The notes below the pieces were generated by a model, which was given only the letters and a program-made list of their open reading frames with translations, was not told the DNA's origin and did not search any database. From Lactobacillales bacterium (lineage in GTDB: Bacteria > Bacillota > Bacilli > Lactobacillales > Vagococcaceae): a stretch of DNA of 12,336 nt. The translations under genes and the position numbers were made by a program. The stretch lies in assembly GCA_015655485.1 (NCBI GenBank), contig JAATEZ010000199.1, positions 1 through 12,336 of the forward strand. Direction: 5' to 3'. Below are positions 1-6,550 of this stretch, in pieces. The first letter of the stretch is position 1; each line of letters begins with the position of its first letter.

Positions 1-29
1 AAATATCTATCCTTATTCATAGTCTATTA

Positions 30-755
30 TTATTTTTGCGTTTCTGTATTCTTGCTTCCTACAATTTTTTGAACCGCTGTTGTATATTCAGCAGACGCTT
101 CTTTAGGCGTTTTAGTGTCTGATGCCACCGCCTCTACCATATCCTGTATCGCAAGGGAAACTTTCGGATACAACTCACTCTTTGGACGGAAATAAGCATT
201 TTGCAATGCTGCAGTAGCTACTTTGACATATGGTTTGTTCAAATATTTGGAATCTTGAGCGGCATCATCTCTTACTGCCAGAGTCCCTTCAACAAGCGCA
301 CGCTTCACACACATTTCTTTCGTTCCCATAGCCTTTATGACCTTCCAAGCGGCATCATGATTTTTAGATTTCTTTGTTATAGCCCAAGTCCAGCCTCCTG
401 ACATCGTCACATATCCAGGATCCTGCCCGTTTTCTGTAGGCATGGGTGAGAAATTTAAAACTTCAGTCACATCATCTAATGGATGAGCTCCCCCTTCTGT
501 CCAATTTCCTGTATTCCAAATTCCATCCATGGCTATTCCTGCTTTGTTCGTCGGCAATTTATCCTGAAAAATAACTGAACCATAGTTGCTGTTCATCGCA
601 ACGGAAAGGGAAGGTCCCACTTTTTCTTTATTCATAATGGTGTTAATAAAATCCAAAGATTTTTCTATTCCTTCAGAACCGACATTCCATTTATTAGTCT
701 CTTCAGAATACAAAGATTCGCCAGTACCATATAGCAGTTGTTCAAAGGTTTGCAT
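30..755 (-). pseudogene. C-terminal part of nonsense-disrupted sugar ABC transporter substrate-binding protein
   Basis: This stretch encodes about 241 residues in the same frame as the lipoprotein fragment at 765-1403, separated from it only by one TAA and three codons. It has the look of the C-terminal lobe of an SBP_bac_1-type extracellular sugar-binding protein: a GIAMDGIWNTG segment, then GGWTWAITKKSKNHDAAWKVI, which matches the conserved region where such proteins describe residual cargo-lobe helices. The first ATG of the fragment (755) has no Shine-Dalgarno sequence ahead of it and no signal peptide, so independent production of a working protein is unlikely. It ends in TAA at 30-32. 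An AAGGATAG at about 8-15 on the minus strand could be the ribosome binding site of a following gene, plausibly a permease, outside the window. Alternatives are a sequencing error or stop readthrough. Confidence 0.8.
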
Positions 756-764
756 CGATACAGA

Positions 765-1403
765 TTAGCCATTGGTTTTAGATACACCCATTGCAAAAGG
801 AATCACATCCGGCTGTGTGTCTTTAATTTTAACTGCCGCATTCACTAAATCATCCCACGATTTTGGCGACCAATCAGCGGACAGACCAGCTTTTTCAAGT
901 ACAGCTTTGCTCGTCCAGATTCCACGAGAATCTGTAGTACCTGGAAGTCCATATTGTTTTCCGTCAGAACCCTGACCACCTTTTTTGAGCGCTTCCGTGT
1001 ACTGATCCCATTGATCCCATTTTTTTAAATAGCTATCAAGCGGAAGCAAGTATCCTGCTTTGGCATCAGATGGTAATATAAAGGAATCTTCATTCACGAT
1101 ATCTGGTGCAGTGTCGGAAGACTGCATCTGCAATTGCAGCTTCGAAGAATAGTCCCCTTCACTTGATTTAATAGGAGTTAATTCTATTTTGATATTCGGG
1201 TTTTCTTTTTCAAAATTACTTATCCAGGTCTTAGTCAACAATTTGGACATACTGTCTGATTCCCCGGTATACCGCCAGGCAATTTTAATCGTTTTTACTT
1301 TTGAATCCTCACTGCTGCTTGAATCTTTACTGGAACAGCCTACTAAAGCTGCCATAGAAATTATTGCCAATACCCCAAAACAAATTTTTTTAAACTTATT
1401 CAT
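765..1403 (-). pseudogene. N-terminal part of nonsense-disrupted sugar ABC transporter substrate-binding lipoprotein
   Basis: The product starts with a lipoprotein signal peptide: basic MNKFKK, a hydrophobic stretch, then lipobox L-V-G-C with the lipidated cysteine at residue 23, followed by a Ser/Asp-rich linker. The following 180 residues look like the N-terminal lobe of an extracellular sugar-binding protein (family 1), including an FEKENPNIKIELTPI segment typical of these proteins. Reading stops at TAA (765-767) after SKTNG and resumes in the same frame. Across the stop the full product would be about 457 residues, close to the usual 420-450 for the family. CAA to TAA is the simplest single change. 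The ATG at 1403 has a strong GGAAGAGGGGG ribosome binding site at 1411-1421. The promoter and cre site lie at 1486-1522. The permeases that normally follow are outside the window. If the stop is real, sugar capture by this system is lost. Confidence 0.85.
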
Positions 1404-1485
1404 ACTTTTTCCCCCTCTTCCTTAATTTATGAAAAAATTTTTTTAAAGCTTTATTATTTTTAATGTAATAAAACTTATGATTTAT

Positions 1486-1513
1486 ATGTTATCACTTTAA
1501 GCAATAATGTCAA
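1486..1513 (-). promoter_or_regulatory. Promoter of the substrate-binding protein gene
   Basis: On the minus strand TTGACA (1508-1513) is followed after 16 bp by TAACAT (1486-1491), with a TG one base upstream of the -10 giving an extended -10. It lies about 80 bp ahead of the ATG at 1403, so the mRNA would have an AT-rich leader. The -35 is covered by a cre site. Confidence 0.65.
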
Positions 1514-1522
1514 CGCTTTCAT
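1508..1522 (-). promoter_or_regulatory. Catabolite responsive element (CcpA-binding cre)
   Basis: ATGAAAGCGTTGACA on the minus strand fits the cre consensus WTGNAANCGNWNNCW at every defined position. Its last six bases are the -35 hexamer of the transporter promoter, a position at which CcpA with HPr-Ser-P is known to repress. This predicts that the sugar uptake locus is shut off by preferred carbon sources. CcpA itself is not encoded in the window. Confidence 0.75.
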
Positions 1523-1529
1523 AACCTTA

Positions 1530-1558
1530 TTTACAACGAAAGACTAGTATGTTATACT
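1530..1558 (+). promoter_or_regulatory. Promoter of the GntR/LacI-type regulator with overlapping inverted repeat
   Basis: TTTACA (1530-1535) is followed after exactly 17 bp by TATACT (1553-1558), with an upstream TG (1550-1551) forming an extended -10. An inverted repeat AGTAT-gtt-ATACT (1546-1558) covers the -10, which makes it a candidate autoregulatory operator for the adjacent regulator. Operator assignment is inference. Confidence 0.7.
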
Positions 1559-1591
1559 TTTTATATCATTAAGAAAGGAGAGCCGCACACT

Positions 1592-2698
1592 TTGAAATTT
1601 AACAATAAGCAACCATTATATGTTCAAATCTATCAAGATTTATTGAAAAAAATAAATGAAAATCATTATAAAATAGAAAAACCGATCCCAACTGAAAAAG
1701 AGCTCTGCGAAGTATACAATGTTAGCAGAATAACGGTACAAAAAGCAGTGCAACGACTAGTCGATGAGGAGTACATTGTTCGCCGTTCCGGTGTCGGTTC
1801 ATTTGTAAAGAAAAAGGATGAACCTTCAACAAAAAAATATATTGGTGTGATTCTTCCCAGTTTTCTGGAAAGTTTTGGGGCAACTATTCTCAAGTGTCTG
1901 GAATCAGAATGTGAGAAAAAAGGTTACTTTTTAGTGATTAAAATTACAAATGAGGATCAATTTCTGGAAAAAAAATATTTAAAAGAATTAATAGATTTGC
2001 CTGTACAAGGAATTATCATTGAACCTGCCCACAAAGAATTTTATAACTCAGTACTTGTTCAAGCGGTTTTAGCAAAATTCCCAATTGTTATTATTGACCG
2101 GAAATTACTGGGGATAGATTCGCTCTTCGTAGGAAGCGACCACTATCGGGGAGCGTACAGCGCGGCAGAAATGATATTTGACATGGGACACAGACATATT
2201 GGGATCATCACTTATACAGATATTTCAAATACTTCTTTGCAAAGCCGGCTAGATGCTTTTAATGATGTCTTCTCCAAGAAAAATGCGTCACTGGAGTCAA
2301 ACTCAATTGACCAAATTGTAAAATCTTCCTATTTTGATCTTGAAAATACAGCTCTTATTGAAACTGATATCACAAATATTCAGGAATTTATCATGAAAAA
2401 TATCGATTCGTTGACTTGTCTCATCTCACTCGATACACACTTAGGCAGTTTGATTCAAGAATCAATCCACAGATTGGGATTAAATATTCCAAAAGATCTC
2501 TCTTTTTTTAGCTTCGACACAATAAAGACGGTTTTTCTTTCTTTGCGTTATTCGTATTTACAGCAGGATGAAGAAAAAATTGCTGTGGACGCTGTGAATT
2601 TATTGATTAAAGCGATCAATCACGAGAAAATTCCTAAAAAGCAAATTATGATAGAGCCGCATATCGTCAACTATGGTACAGTTACAAAAATTGTTTGA
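1592..2698 (+). CDS. GntR-family transcriptional regulator with LacI-type sugar-binding domain (AraR-like architecture)
   Basis: The protein has 368 residues. Residues 7-72 form a GntR-type winged helix (QPLYVQIYQDLLKK at the start, PTEKELCEVYNVSRITVQKAV as the recognition region, then the RRSGVGSFV wing). From about residue 83 it continues as a LacI/periplasmic-binding-protein sensor (KYIGVILPS, a GIIIEP strand, FPIVIIDRKL, DMGHRHIGIIT, and LSFFSFDT near the end). This combination is the one used by AraR-type repressors, which bind a sugar and release DNA. The start is TTG at 1592, behind AAAGGAG at 1574-1580. It is divergent from the broken sugar-binding protein gene, so it most likely controls that transport operon and itself. 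The ligand cannot be read from the sequence. Two short TATGTTAT(C)ACTTT boxes at the two promoters are candidate operators. Confidence 0.88.
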   Translation: MKFNNKQPLYVQIYQDLLKKINENHYKIEKPIPTEKELCEVYNVSRITVQKAVQRLVDEEYIVRRSGVGSFVKKKDEPSTKKYIGVILPSFLESFGATILKCLESECEKKGYFLVIKITNEDQFLEKKYLKELIDLPVQGIIIEPAHKEFYNSVLVQAVLAKFPIVIIDRKLLGIDSLFVGSDHYRGAYSAAEMIFDMGHRHIGIITYTDISNTSLQSRLDAFNDVFSKKNASLESNSIDQIVKSSYFDLENTALIETDITNIQEFIMKNIDSLTCLISLDTHLGSLIQESIHRLGLNIPKDLSFFSFDTIKTVFLSLRYSYLQQDEEKIAVDAVNLLIKAINHEKIPKKQIMIEPHIVNYGTVTKIV

Positions 2699-3155
2699 AT
2701 GTTTTTTGTATCAAAAGGGGCTCATGACAAATATTAATTTGATCCATCCAAATTTATACTGTTGGTTTCGCATAAAAAGGCATTCTCATGATAACATTGC
2801 CGCAATTAAATTTGTAAGAAATCGAGGACAGACAGCTGTGATCAAAACAGATTACAGAAAGATAAAAGTAAAGCTTTTTCCGGAAAAACAGCCTAAAACT
2901 GTGAAAAAAATTATCGGATCGACTCGTCAGGATGACTATTATGGCAGGATTTCCTACCGCCTGATTCCTGATTATATGATTCAAAGCGGCGTTCCGACTG
3001 AAGCAGGAATAGATGGCGGGATCACGATTGGGCTGCTTTCTTTGATCATTTCTTTTGTTCCTGCCTTTATTAGCTTGATGATCAGTGGTCTCATTTTGCT
3101 TCTTTTAATTTTTATTTTTTTTATGATAAAGTGTCATTACCAAACAGTTTTTTGA
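2673..3155 (+). pseudogene. Decayed N-terminal half of a cyclophilin-type peptidyl-prolyl isomerase gene
   Basis: An open frame of 160 codons remains, but only its middle resembles a protein family. From about 2835 to 3020 it reads TAVIKTDYRKIKVKLFPE, then KQPKTVKKIIG, YYGRISYRLIPDYMIQSG and a GIDGG, which line up with the cyclophilin series AVIKTNxGDIKVKLFPE / APKTVENF / YYDGxxFHRVIPDFMIQGG / TGxGG. The substrate-site Arg and Met-Ile-Gln are kept, but H and G positions are changed. The usual next motif, SIWGxxFEDEF, is split: the open frame reads ITIG, while the frame beginning at 3029 reads WAAFFDHFF, so a single-base loss near 3029 is the simplest explanation. That second frame stops at 3071. 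The C-terminal half with the other active-site residues is missing. The hydrophobic tail read in the open frame (3018-3155) is probably an artefact. The first 26 bp overlap the regulator gene, and no well-placed ribosome binding site is seen. Confidence 0.7.
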
Positions 3156-3206
3156 AACAATCTTAAGGTCGATACGAACGAAAAACTGAATAAGACCTAA
3201 AAAAAT

Positions 3207-3263
3207 ATACTAAAATCAGTGAGAAGAGACTCCATCGAAGTTTCCTTCTGCTGATTTTAGTAT
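3207..3263 (-). terminator. Rho-independent terminator of trmB
   Basis: The 13-bp arms at 3207-3219 and 3251-3263 (ATACTAAAATCAG and its exact complement) pair perfectly. A second inner pairing, AGAAG with CTTCT, extends the stem towards the loop. On the minus strand the hairpin runs into a T-run at 3200-3206. It starts 12 bp after the trmB stop. On the plus strand no T-run follows, so it is mainly a minus-strand terminator. Confidence 0.8.
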
Positions 3264-3275
3264 GTTAAAAAACCA

Positions 3276-3950
3276 TTATTTTTTCTGCTGCTGCGTTAAA
3301 AACGACTCGTTAAATCGAGCTTCCACCCGATAAATAGGATGTCCTTTAGCAGAAAACTTTTCTTCATATTCAGTCATCACATTTCCGTCAAAATCACTCT
3401 CATGCAAATCCAGCCAAACTTGCTCTAATGACATGCCATATCTGGATAAACTGCTCAATGAATACTCAAAAAGCCCTTGATTATCCGTTTTAAAACATAT
3501 TTTTCCATTAGGCCACATGATTTCCTCATAAACTTTCAAAAAACCAGCATGAGTCAGTCGTCTCTTTTCATGACGGAATTTCGGCCATGGGTCTGAAAAA
3601 TTGAGGTAAATTTGATGAATCTCATTTTCAGCGAAATATTCGTTTAGCTTACTGCCGTCTACATGCAACAACTGTAAATTAGGTAAGTCCGCTAAAATCA
3701 CTTTATCCAGAGCTGCTGCAAGGACACTGGTTTGCATCTCTACTCCAATATAATTGATTTCCGGATGATTCTGAGCCATTTTTGTAATAAAACGACCCTT
3801 CCCCATTCCCACTTCCACATGTATTGGCTGGATTTTTTTAAAGCGCTGCTGCCATTTCCCTTTCCAAATACCTGCACTTTCTTGTGTTGCCACATATTGC
3901 GGATAGTTGACAATTTTTTCTTTTGCTCCTGGTTTGTTTCGTACGCGCAT
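3276..3950 (-). CDS. trmB: tRNA (guanine-N7)-methyltransferase (m7G46)
   Basis: TrmB uses S-adenosylmethionine to methylate N7 of guanine 46 in the variable loop of tRNAs. The 224-residue product has the SAM-binding motif VEVGMGKGRF at 45-54, the acidic IGVEMQ at 68-73, the family signature NFSDPWPKFRHEKRRL at 117-132, FKTDNQGLFEYSL at 153-165, and the C-terminal MTEYEEKF...GHPIYRVEA. I start it at the ATG at 3950 (MRVRNKPG, typical of the family) behind AGGAG. An in-frame ATG at 3962 adds four residues but has no usable ribosome binding site. The last 12 residues after VEARF (NESFLTQQQKK) extend past the usual family end. They contain AACGAGTCGTTTT, the same 13 bases that begin the nearby repeat element. 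It is followed by a strong terminator. A weak TATAAA about 60 bp upstream may be its own -10. Confidence 0.97.
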   Translation of the reverse strand: MRVRNKPGAKEKIVNYPQYVATQESAGIWKGKWQQRFKKIQPIHVEVGMGKGRFITKMAQNHPEINYIGVEMQTSVLAAALDKVILADLPNLQLLHVDGSKLNEYFAENEIHQIYLNFSDPWPKFRHEKRRLTHAGFLKVYEEIMWPNGKICFKTDNQGLFEYSLSSLSRYGMSLEQVWLDLHESDFDGNVMTEYEEKFSAKGHPIYRVEARFNESFLTQQQKK

Positions 3951-4172
3951 TATTCTCCTCATCTCTCATTTCATCATTGTTATTGGTTGCTTCTTTTTGA
4001 TCCCTCTCTCCTATTTATAGCGCCTAGCGTTTAAAAATCTTAAAAAACAAAATGCATGGATCCAAAAACGATCCACGCTTGATTTCAAATTTTGTCAAAT
4101 ACATAATCCAAATGCGTTTTGTTACCAATTCCTTTTTTGCTGGCGTGCTGAACGACTCGTTCAGCTTTTCTG

Positions 4173-4199
4173 AGTCTGGCTTCACAAGTCAGACTTTTT
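4173..4199 (+). terminator. Intrinsic-terminator-like hairpin in repeat unit 1
   Basis: AGTCTGGCTT-cac-AAGTCAGACT forms a 10-bp stem (one G-U pair) followed by TTTTT. It reads on the plus strand, antisense to ytmP and trmB. In unit 2 the left arm is replaced and the stem is reduced to about four pairs, while in the copy at 8280-8302 it is intact on the minus strand. Confidence 0.55.
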
Positions 4200-4220
4200 C
4201 AGCAATAGCTCAAGAAAAAC

Positions 4221-4250
4221 TTGGCGATAGAAACCATCGCTAATTTTTTT
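4221..4250 (+). terminator. Second terminator-like hairpin of the repeat unit
   Basis: TTGGCGAT and ATCGCTAA pair over 8 bp (with one G-U pair) around a short A-rich loop, followed by seven T. It is repeated at 4345-4374. On the opposite strand the G-U pair becomes an A-C mismatch, so the plus-strand reading is the more stable one. Confidence 0.45.
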
Positions 4251-4417
4251 CATTCACTATTGTTCAAAGTCTAAAACGACTCGTTCAGCTTTTCTGGATC
4301 GAGCTTCACAAGTCAGACTTTTTCAGCAATAGCTCAAGAAAAACTTGGCGATAGAAACCATCGCTAATTTTTTTCATTCACTATTGTTCAAAGTCTAAAA
4401 CGACTCGTTCAGCTTTT

Positions 4418-5206
4418 CTAATAGGCGAAGACTTTTTTAAGGAGAAGGATCTCCTGATTCATATTTTTAAAGTAGCTTTTATGATATTGTCTGCGAATTT
4501 GAAGCATTTGAGTCATGATGCTGTACCAATGGATTCTAGCCATAATGTCTTCAGTCGGTTTTAACCCGTATGCTTTCAGCCAGGTGTTCCACTCCTTAAG
4601 GGGGACATATCTGCCTAAAATGGTGCCGACGTCAATCGCCGGATCCCCAAACATAACTGAATCCCAATCCACTAGATACAGCCGATCTTCTGTTGATAGT
4701 AACCAGTTTTTATGGTTGACATCCCCATGGCAAACACAGTACTCGTTTGTGCTGTATTCTGGCAAATGATCTTCTAAAAATCGAAAAACTCTAGTTAAAT
4801 ATAAATTATGCTTCAGTTCTACCGGCAAGTTTTCAGCATACTGACAGAGCAGATCAAAAGCACTTACCTGCTCTCCGCCAACTCGAAAGAGCATTTTTTT
4901 TAATGATTCAGAGCTATGAACATGCCGCAAGATCCTGACAACATCTAAACGATTGCCGACCTCATTTGAAGTCAAAACATTCCCGTCCAGCCATTCTTGC
5001 GCAGTAATCGTATCCCCGCTGCCGGTCCGTCTGGTCCAAACGAGTTTTGGTGTGATCCCCTCTTTTGAAAGAGCCGCTAAAAAAGGAGAAGTATTTCGCT
5101 TAATAAATACTTTATCTGTTGATCTAGTTCCCATAAAAGCTTGACCAGTGTCTCCTTCAAGAGGATGTAGCTGCCAATCTTTATCGAATTGAAAACCTAT
5201 TGACAT
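4418..5206 (-). CDS. ytmP: Aminoglycoside-phosphotransferase-fold kinase (YtmP/CotS-like)
   Basis: The 262-residue protein has the APH/choline-kinase fold: an N-lobe lysine in VFIKRN (36), the catalytic-loop motif HGDVNHKNW at 160-168 (Brenner HxDxxxxN), and the metal-binding DWDSVMFGDPAIDVG at 180-194. Such proteins phosphorylate small hydroxylated molecules. The substrate of this branch is not known to me, and it is not evidence of antibiotic resistance. The start is the ATG at 5206 behind GGAGG. A TTG at 5221 in the same frame lies inside that binding site and is unlikely. It has its own promoter (5264-5292). It lies upstream of trmB on the same strand, as in related genomes, but here 467 bp with a repeat array separate the two. 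The array begins exactly at this gene's stop codon. Confidence 0.88.
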   Translation of the reverse strand: MSIGFQFDKDWQLHPLEGDTGQAFMGTRSTDKVFIKRNTSPFLAALSKEGITPKLVWTRRTGSGDTITAQEWLDGNVLTSNEVGNRLDVVRILRHVHSSESLKKMLFRVGGEQVSAFDLLCQYAENLPVELKHNLYLTRVFRFLEDHLPEYSTNEYCVCHGDVNHKNWLLSTEDRLYLVDWDSVMFGDPAIDVGTILGRYVPLKEWNTWLKAYGLKPTEDIMARIHWYSIMTQMLQIRRQYHKSYFKNMNQEILLLKKVFAY

Positions 5207-5263
5207 CCTACCTTCCTCCAATTCCTCACTCCAACAGCCTTTTACATTTAAACTTGTATTCTT

Positions 5264-5292
5264 ATTTTAAAGCCCAAAGAAACACTAGTCAA
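5264..5292 (-). promoter_or_regulatory. Promoter of the ytmP-like gene
   Basis: On the minus strand TTGACT (5287-5292) and TAAAAT (5264-5269) are spaced by 17 bp, about 58 bp ahead of the ATG at 5206. It gives this gene transcription independent of ecsAB, whose last codon ends at 5330. Confidence 0.7.
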
Positions 5293-5329
5293 GAAGACAG
5301 TTGTTCCCTATTCACTATACTTTTTTTTT

Positions 5330-6550
5330 TTAGTATATTTCAATCTTTTTAAGTCGATAAGGAAGATAAAATTTAACAAATAAAAATATTTCAACTGCTA
5401 ATGCAACAACGATCAGTATGGCAGAGGCCTTATCTGACATCATGATCATTACTAACAAACCTAAGATCATTCCGGCAATCACCAGCAGCAATGTGATCAG
5501 CTGGCCTACTGCTTGTTTTTTTTGATTCATTGGAACGGGATATAATTGTGTCATCATCATGTAATCAAATTGTCCATATATCGGCAATAATTGAAACCCA
5601 ATCAGATAAATAAACACCAGCGACACCGCTAAAGCCATCCAAAAATCTGGTAAAAAAGCTAAGATGACACCAGACACAAGCAACAAACGGAAAAATAAAC
5701 CACTGTACTCAGAACCTCTAATAAAACTGCGAGCATAAAGATACAAATAAGTATTTTTTTGTGTCTTTTGAATTTTATTTAAAACGCCATCAAACATTTT
5801 TCTTCTTTTAACTGAGCTGGAAATGTCCGGTACATCGGTAAAAAGATTGATAAACCGGTAAATATTATGCAAACGCTGCTGTTCTGTCTTTACCATTTTC
5901 TCCCAGTCCAAATTAGCGGCACGGAATTTTCGGAAAGTATATCGATATTCCAGAATTATAACGAAAATACTTAGCAATAGACCAACTATTGGATGAACAA
6001 ATAAAGATAAAATCAAAGATAATAAAATCCCTAACCATAAAAACAGGCGACCCGGATCCTCACTTGGCTGTTCCTGTTGAAAAAGAAGACTGATCTGACT
6101 ATATAAATGGGCTCCTTTCAAAAACAACAGCATCGGAAAAAACAAAAAGAAATAATTGAAGCCGATGTTTTCTGTTGCGACTAGCAAAGGAAGCGATACG
6201 CCACAAAAAAGAAACAAAAGGAACCCTGGTAAAAACAGCGAATGTCTCCAGACTTTCTTAAAATATACCGGCATCTGCGATTCTTTAGGAAGCAGAAAAA
6301 CTTCATCGGCCGGTTGAATGAAGGTCGCCAAACGGCCTATAGATAAAGCTGCGATCCATATAACAAGAACAATAACTTTTCCGTACGCAAAATCAGCAGG
6401 TAACGTTTTCAACGCATTGGAATAATAGAGACCCAGACCGCCCACTAAAAACATGCAAACCAATAAAAAATGATCATTAAAAACATATTTCAAATATCTC
6501 ATCATTTTTTTCTGGTACAGGTCCATTCTTTTTTTTAAAAAAGCTTCCAT
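5330..6550 (-). CDS. ecsB: ABC transporter permease EcsB
   Basis: This is a 406-residue, very hydrophobic protein with several clusters of membrane segments: LLVCMFLVGGLGLYY and VIVLVIWIAALSI near the N-terminus, FLLFLFCGVSLPLLV, YFFLFFPMLLFL, LFLWLGILLSLILSLFV with LLLSIFVIILEY in the middle, then GVILAFLPDFWMALAVSLV and paired segments near the C-terminus. A charged cytoplasmic stretch (KFRAANLDWEKMVKTEQQ) lies between the two halves, as in EcsB. In Bacillus, EcsAB is needed for normal protein secretion and regulated membrane proteolysis and competence. The ATG at 6550 shares one base with the ecsA stop (TGATG) and has AAAGGAG 10 bp upstream. A TTG three bases earlier is an alternative. It ends in TAA at 5330-5332. 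No convincing terminator follows. Confidence 0.93.
   Translation of the reverse strand: MEAFLKKRMDLYQKKMMRYLKYVFNDHFLLVCMFLVGGLGLYYSNALKTLPADFAYGKVIVLVIWIAALSIGRLATFIQPADEVFLLPKESQMPVYFKKVWRHSLFLPGFLLFLFCGVSLPLLVATENIGFNYFFLFFPMLLFLKGAHLYSQISLLFQQEQPSEDPGRLFLWLGILLSLILSLFVHPIVGLLLSIFVIILEYRYTFRKFRAANLDWEKMVKTEQQRLHNIYRFINLFTDVPDISSSVKRRKMFDGVLNKIQKTQKNTYLYLYARSFIRGSEYSGLFFRLLLVSGVILAFLPDFWMALAVSLVFIYLIGFQLLPIYGQFDYMMMTQLYPVPMNQKKQAVGQLITLLLVIAGMILGLLVMIMMSDKASAILIVVALAVEIFLFVKFYLPYRLKKIEIY

Larger units (their letters stand above)
3951..4417. other. 467-bp intergenic region, largely occupied by a tandem structured repeat
   Basis: The trmB-proximal part (3951-4146) has a possible minus-strand -10 (TATAAA at about 4014-4019) with a weak -35, an AGGAGAGAGG just below it that is not followed by a usable start codon, and a small TGGATC/GATCCA hairpin at 4057-4075. 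The rest is the repeat array described separately. No protein-coding frame here looks genuine. Confidence 0.6.
4147..4420 (+). repeat. Tandem array of a 124-bp structured intergenic repeat (2 full units plus a partial)
   Basis: Units lie at 4151-4274 and 4275-4398, with an exact 124-bp period and only four mismatches, all inside one 8-bp block (GAGTCTGG versus GGATCGAG). A 21-bp partial third unit covers 4399-4419 and ends on the ytmP stop codon (TAG, 4418-4420). The left end has a 9+1+9 palindrome, GCTGAACGACTCGTTCAGC (4147-4165). Each unit holds a hairpin ending in T-run at 4173-4199 (intact only in unit 1) and a second at 4221-4250, both reading on the plus strand. An imperfect outer pairing CAATAG/CTATTG (4203-4208, 4257-4262) encloses the second hairpin. 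The same element occurs inverted at 8180-8340. No open frame or transposase is present. Confidence 0.92.

Noticed and set aside
3018..3155. Two-segment membrane tail of the 160-residue open frame
   Set aside because: The hydrophobic tail starts exactly where a cyclophilin reading frame is lost and comes from T-rich DNA, so it is better explained as out-of-frame translation.
3163..3200. AGGTC/GACCT pairing downstream of the cyclophilin remnant
   Set aside because: Five pairs across a loop of more than 20 bases without a T-run is within chance.
1..3275. Insertion sequence or phage origin of the left accessory segment
   Set aside because: No transposase, integrase, terminal inverted repeats or attachment site could be found.
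4057..4075. TGGATC/GATCCA hairpin upstream of trmB as a terminator
   Set aside because: A 6-bp stem followed by a broken T-rich stretch is too weak to call.
3732..4243. Plus-strand open frames opposite trmB and across the repeat array
   Set aside because: They have no ribosome binding sites or recognisable domains, and mirror the trmB gene and the repeat.
4147..4420. Possible CRISPR array
   Set aside because: The repeats are 124 bp and directly adjacent, with no unique spacers between them and no cas genes nearby.
4418..5206. Aminoglycoside resistance gene
   Set aside because: The kinase fold motifs are present, but length, context beside trmB and overall pattern fit the chromosomal YtmP-like group, not a known resistance enzyme.
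5317..5336. ATACT / AGTAT inverted repeat around ten T at the ecsB stop, as a terminator
   Set aside because: The stem is only 5 bp, the loop is the homopolymer itself, and no T-run follows on the ecsB strand.
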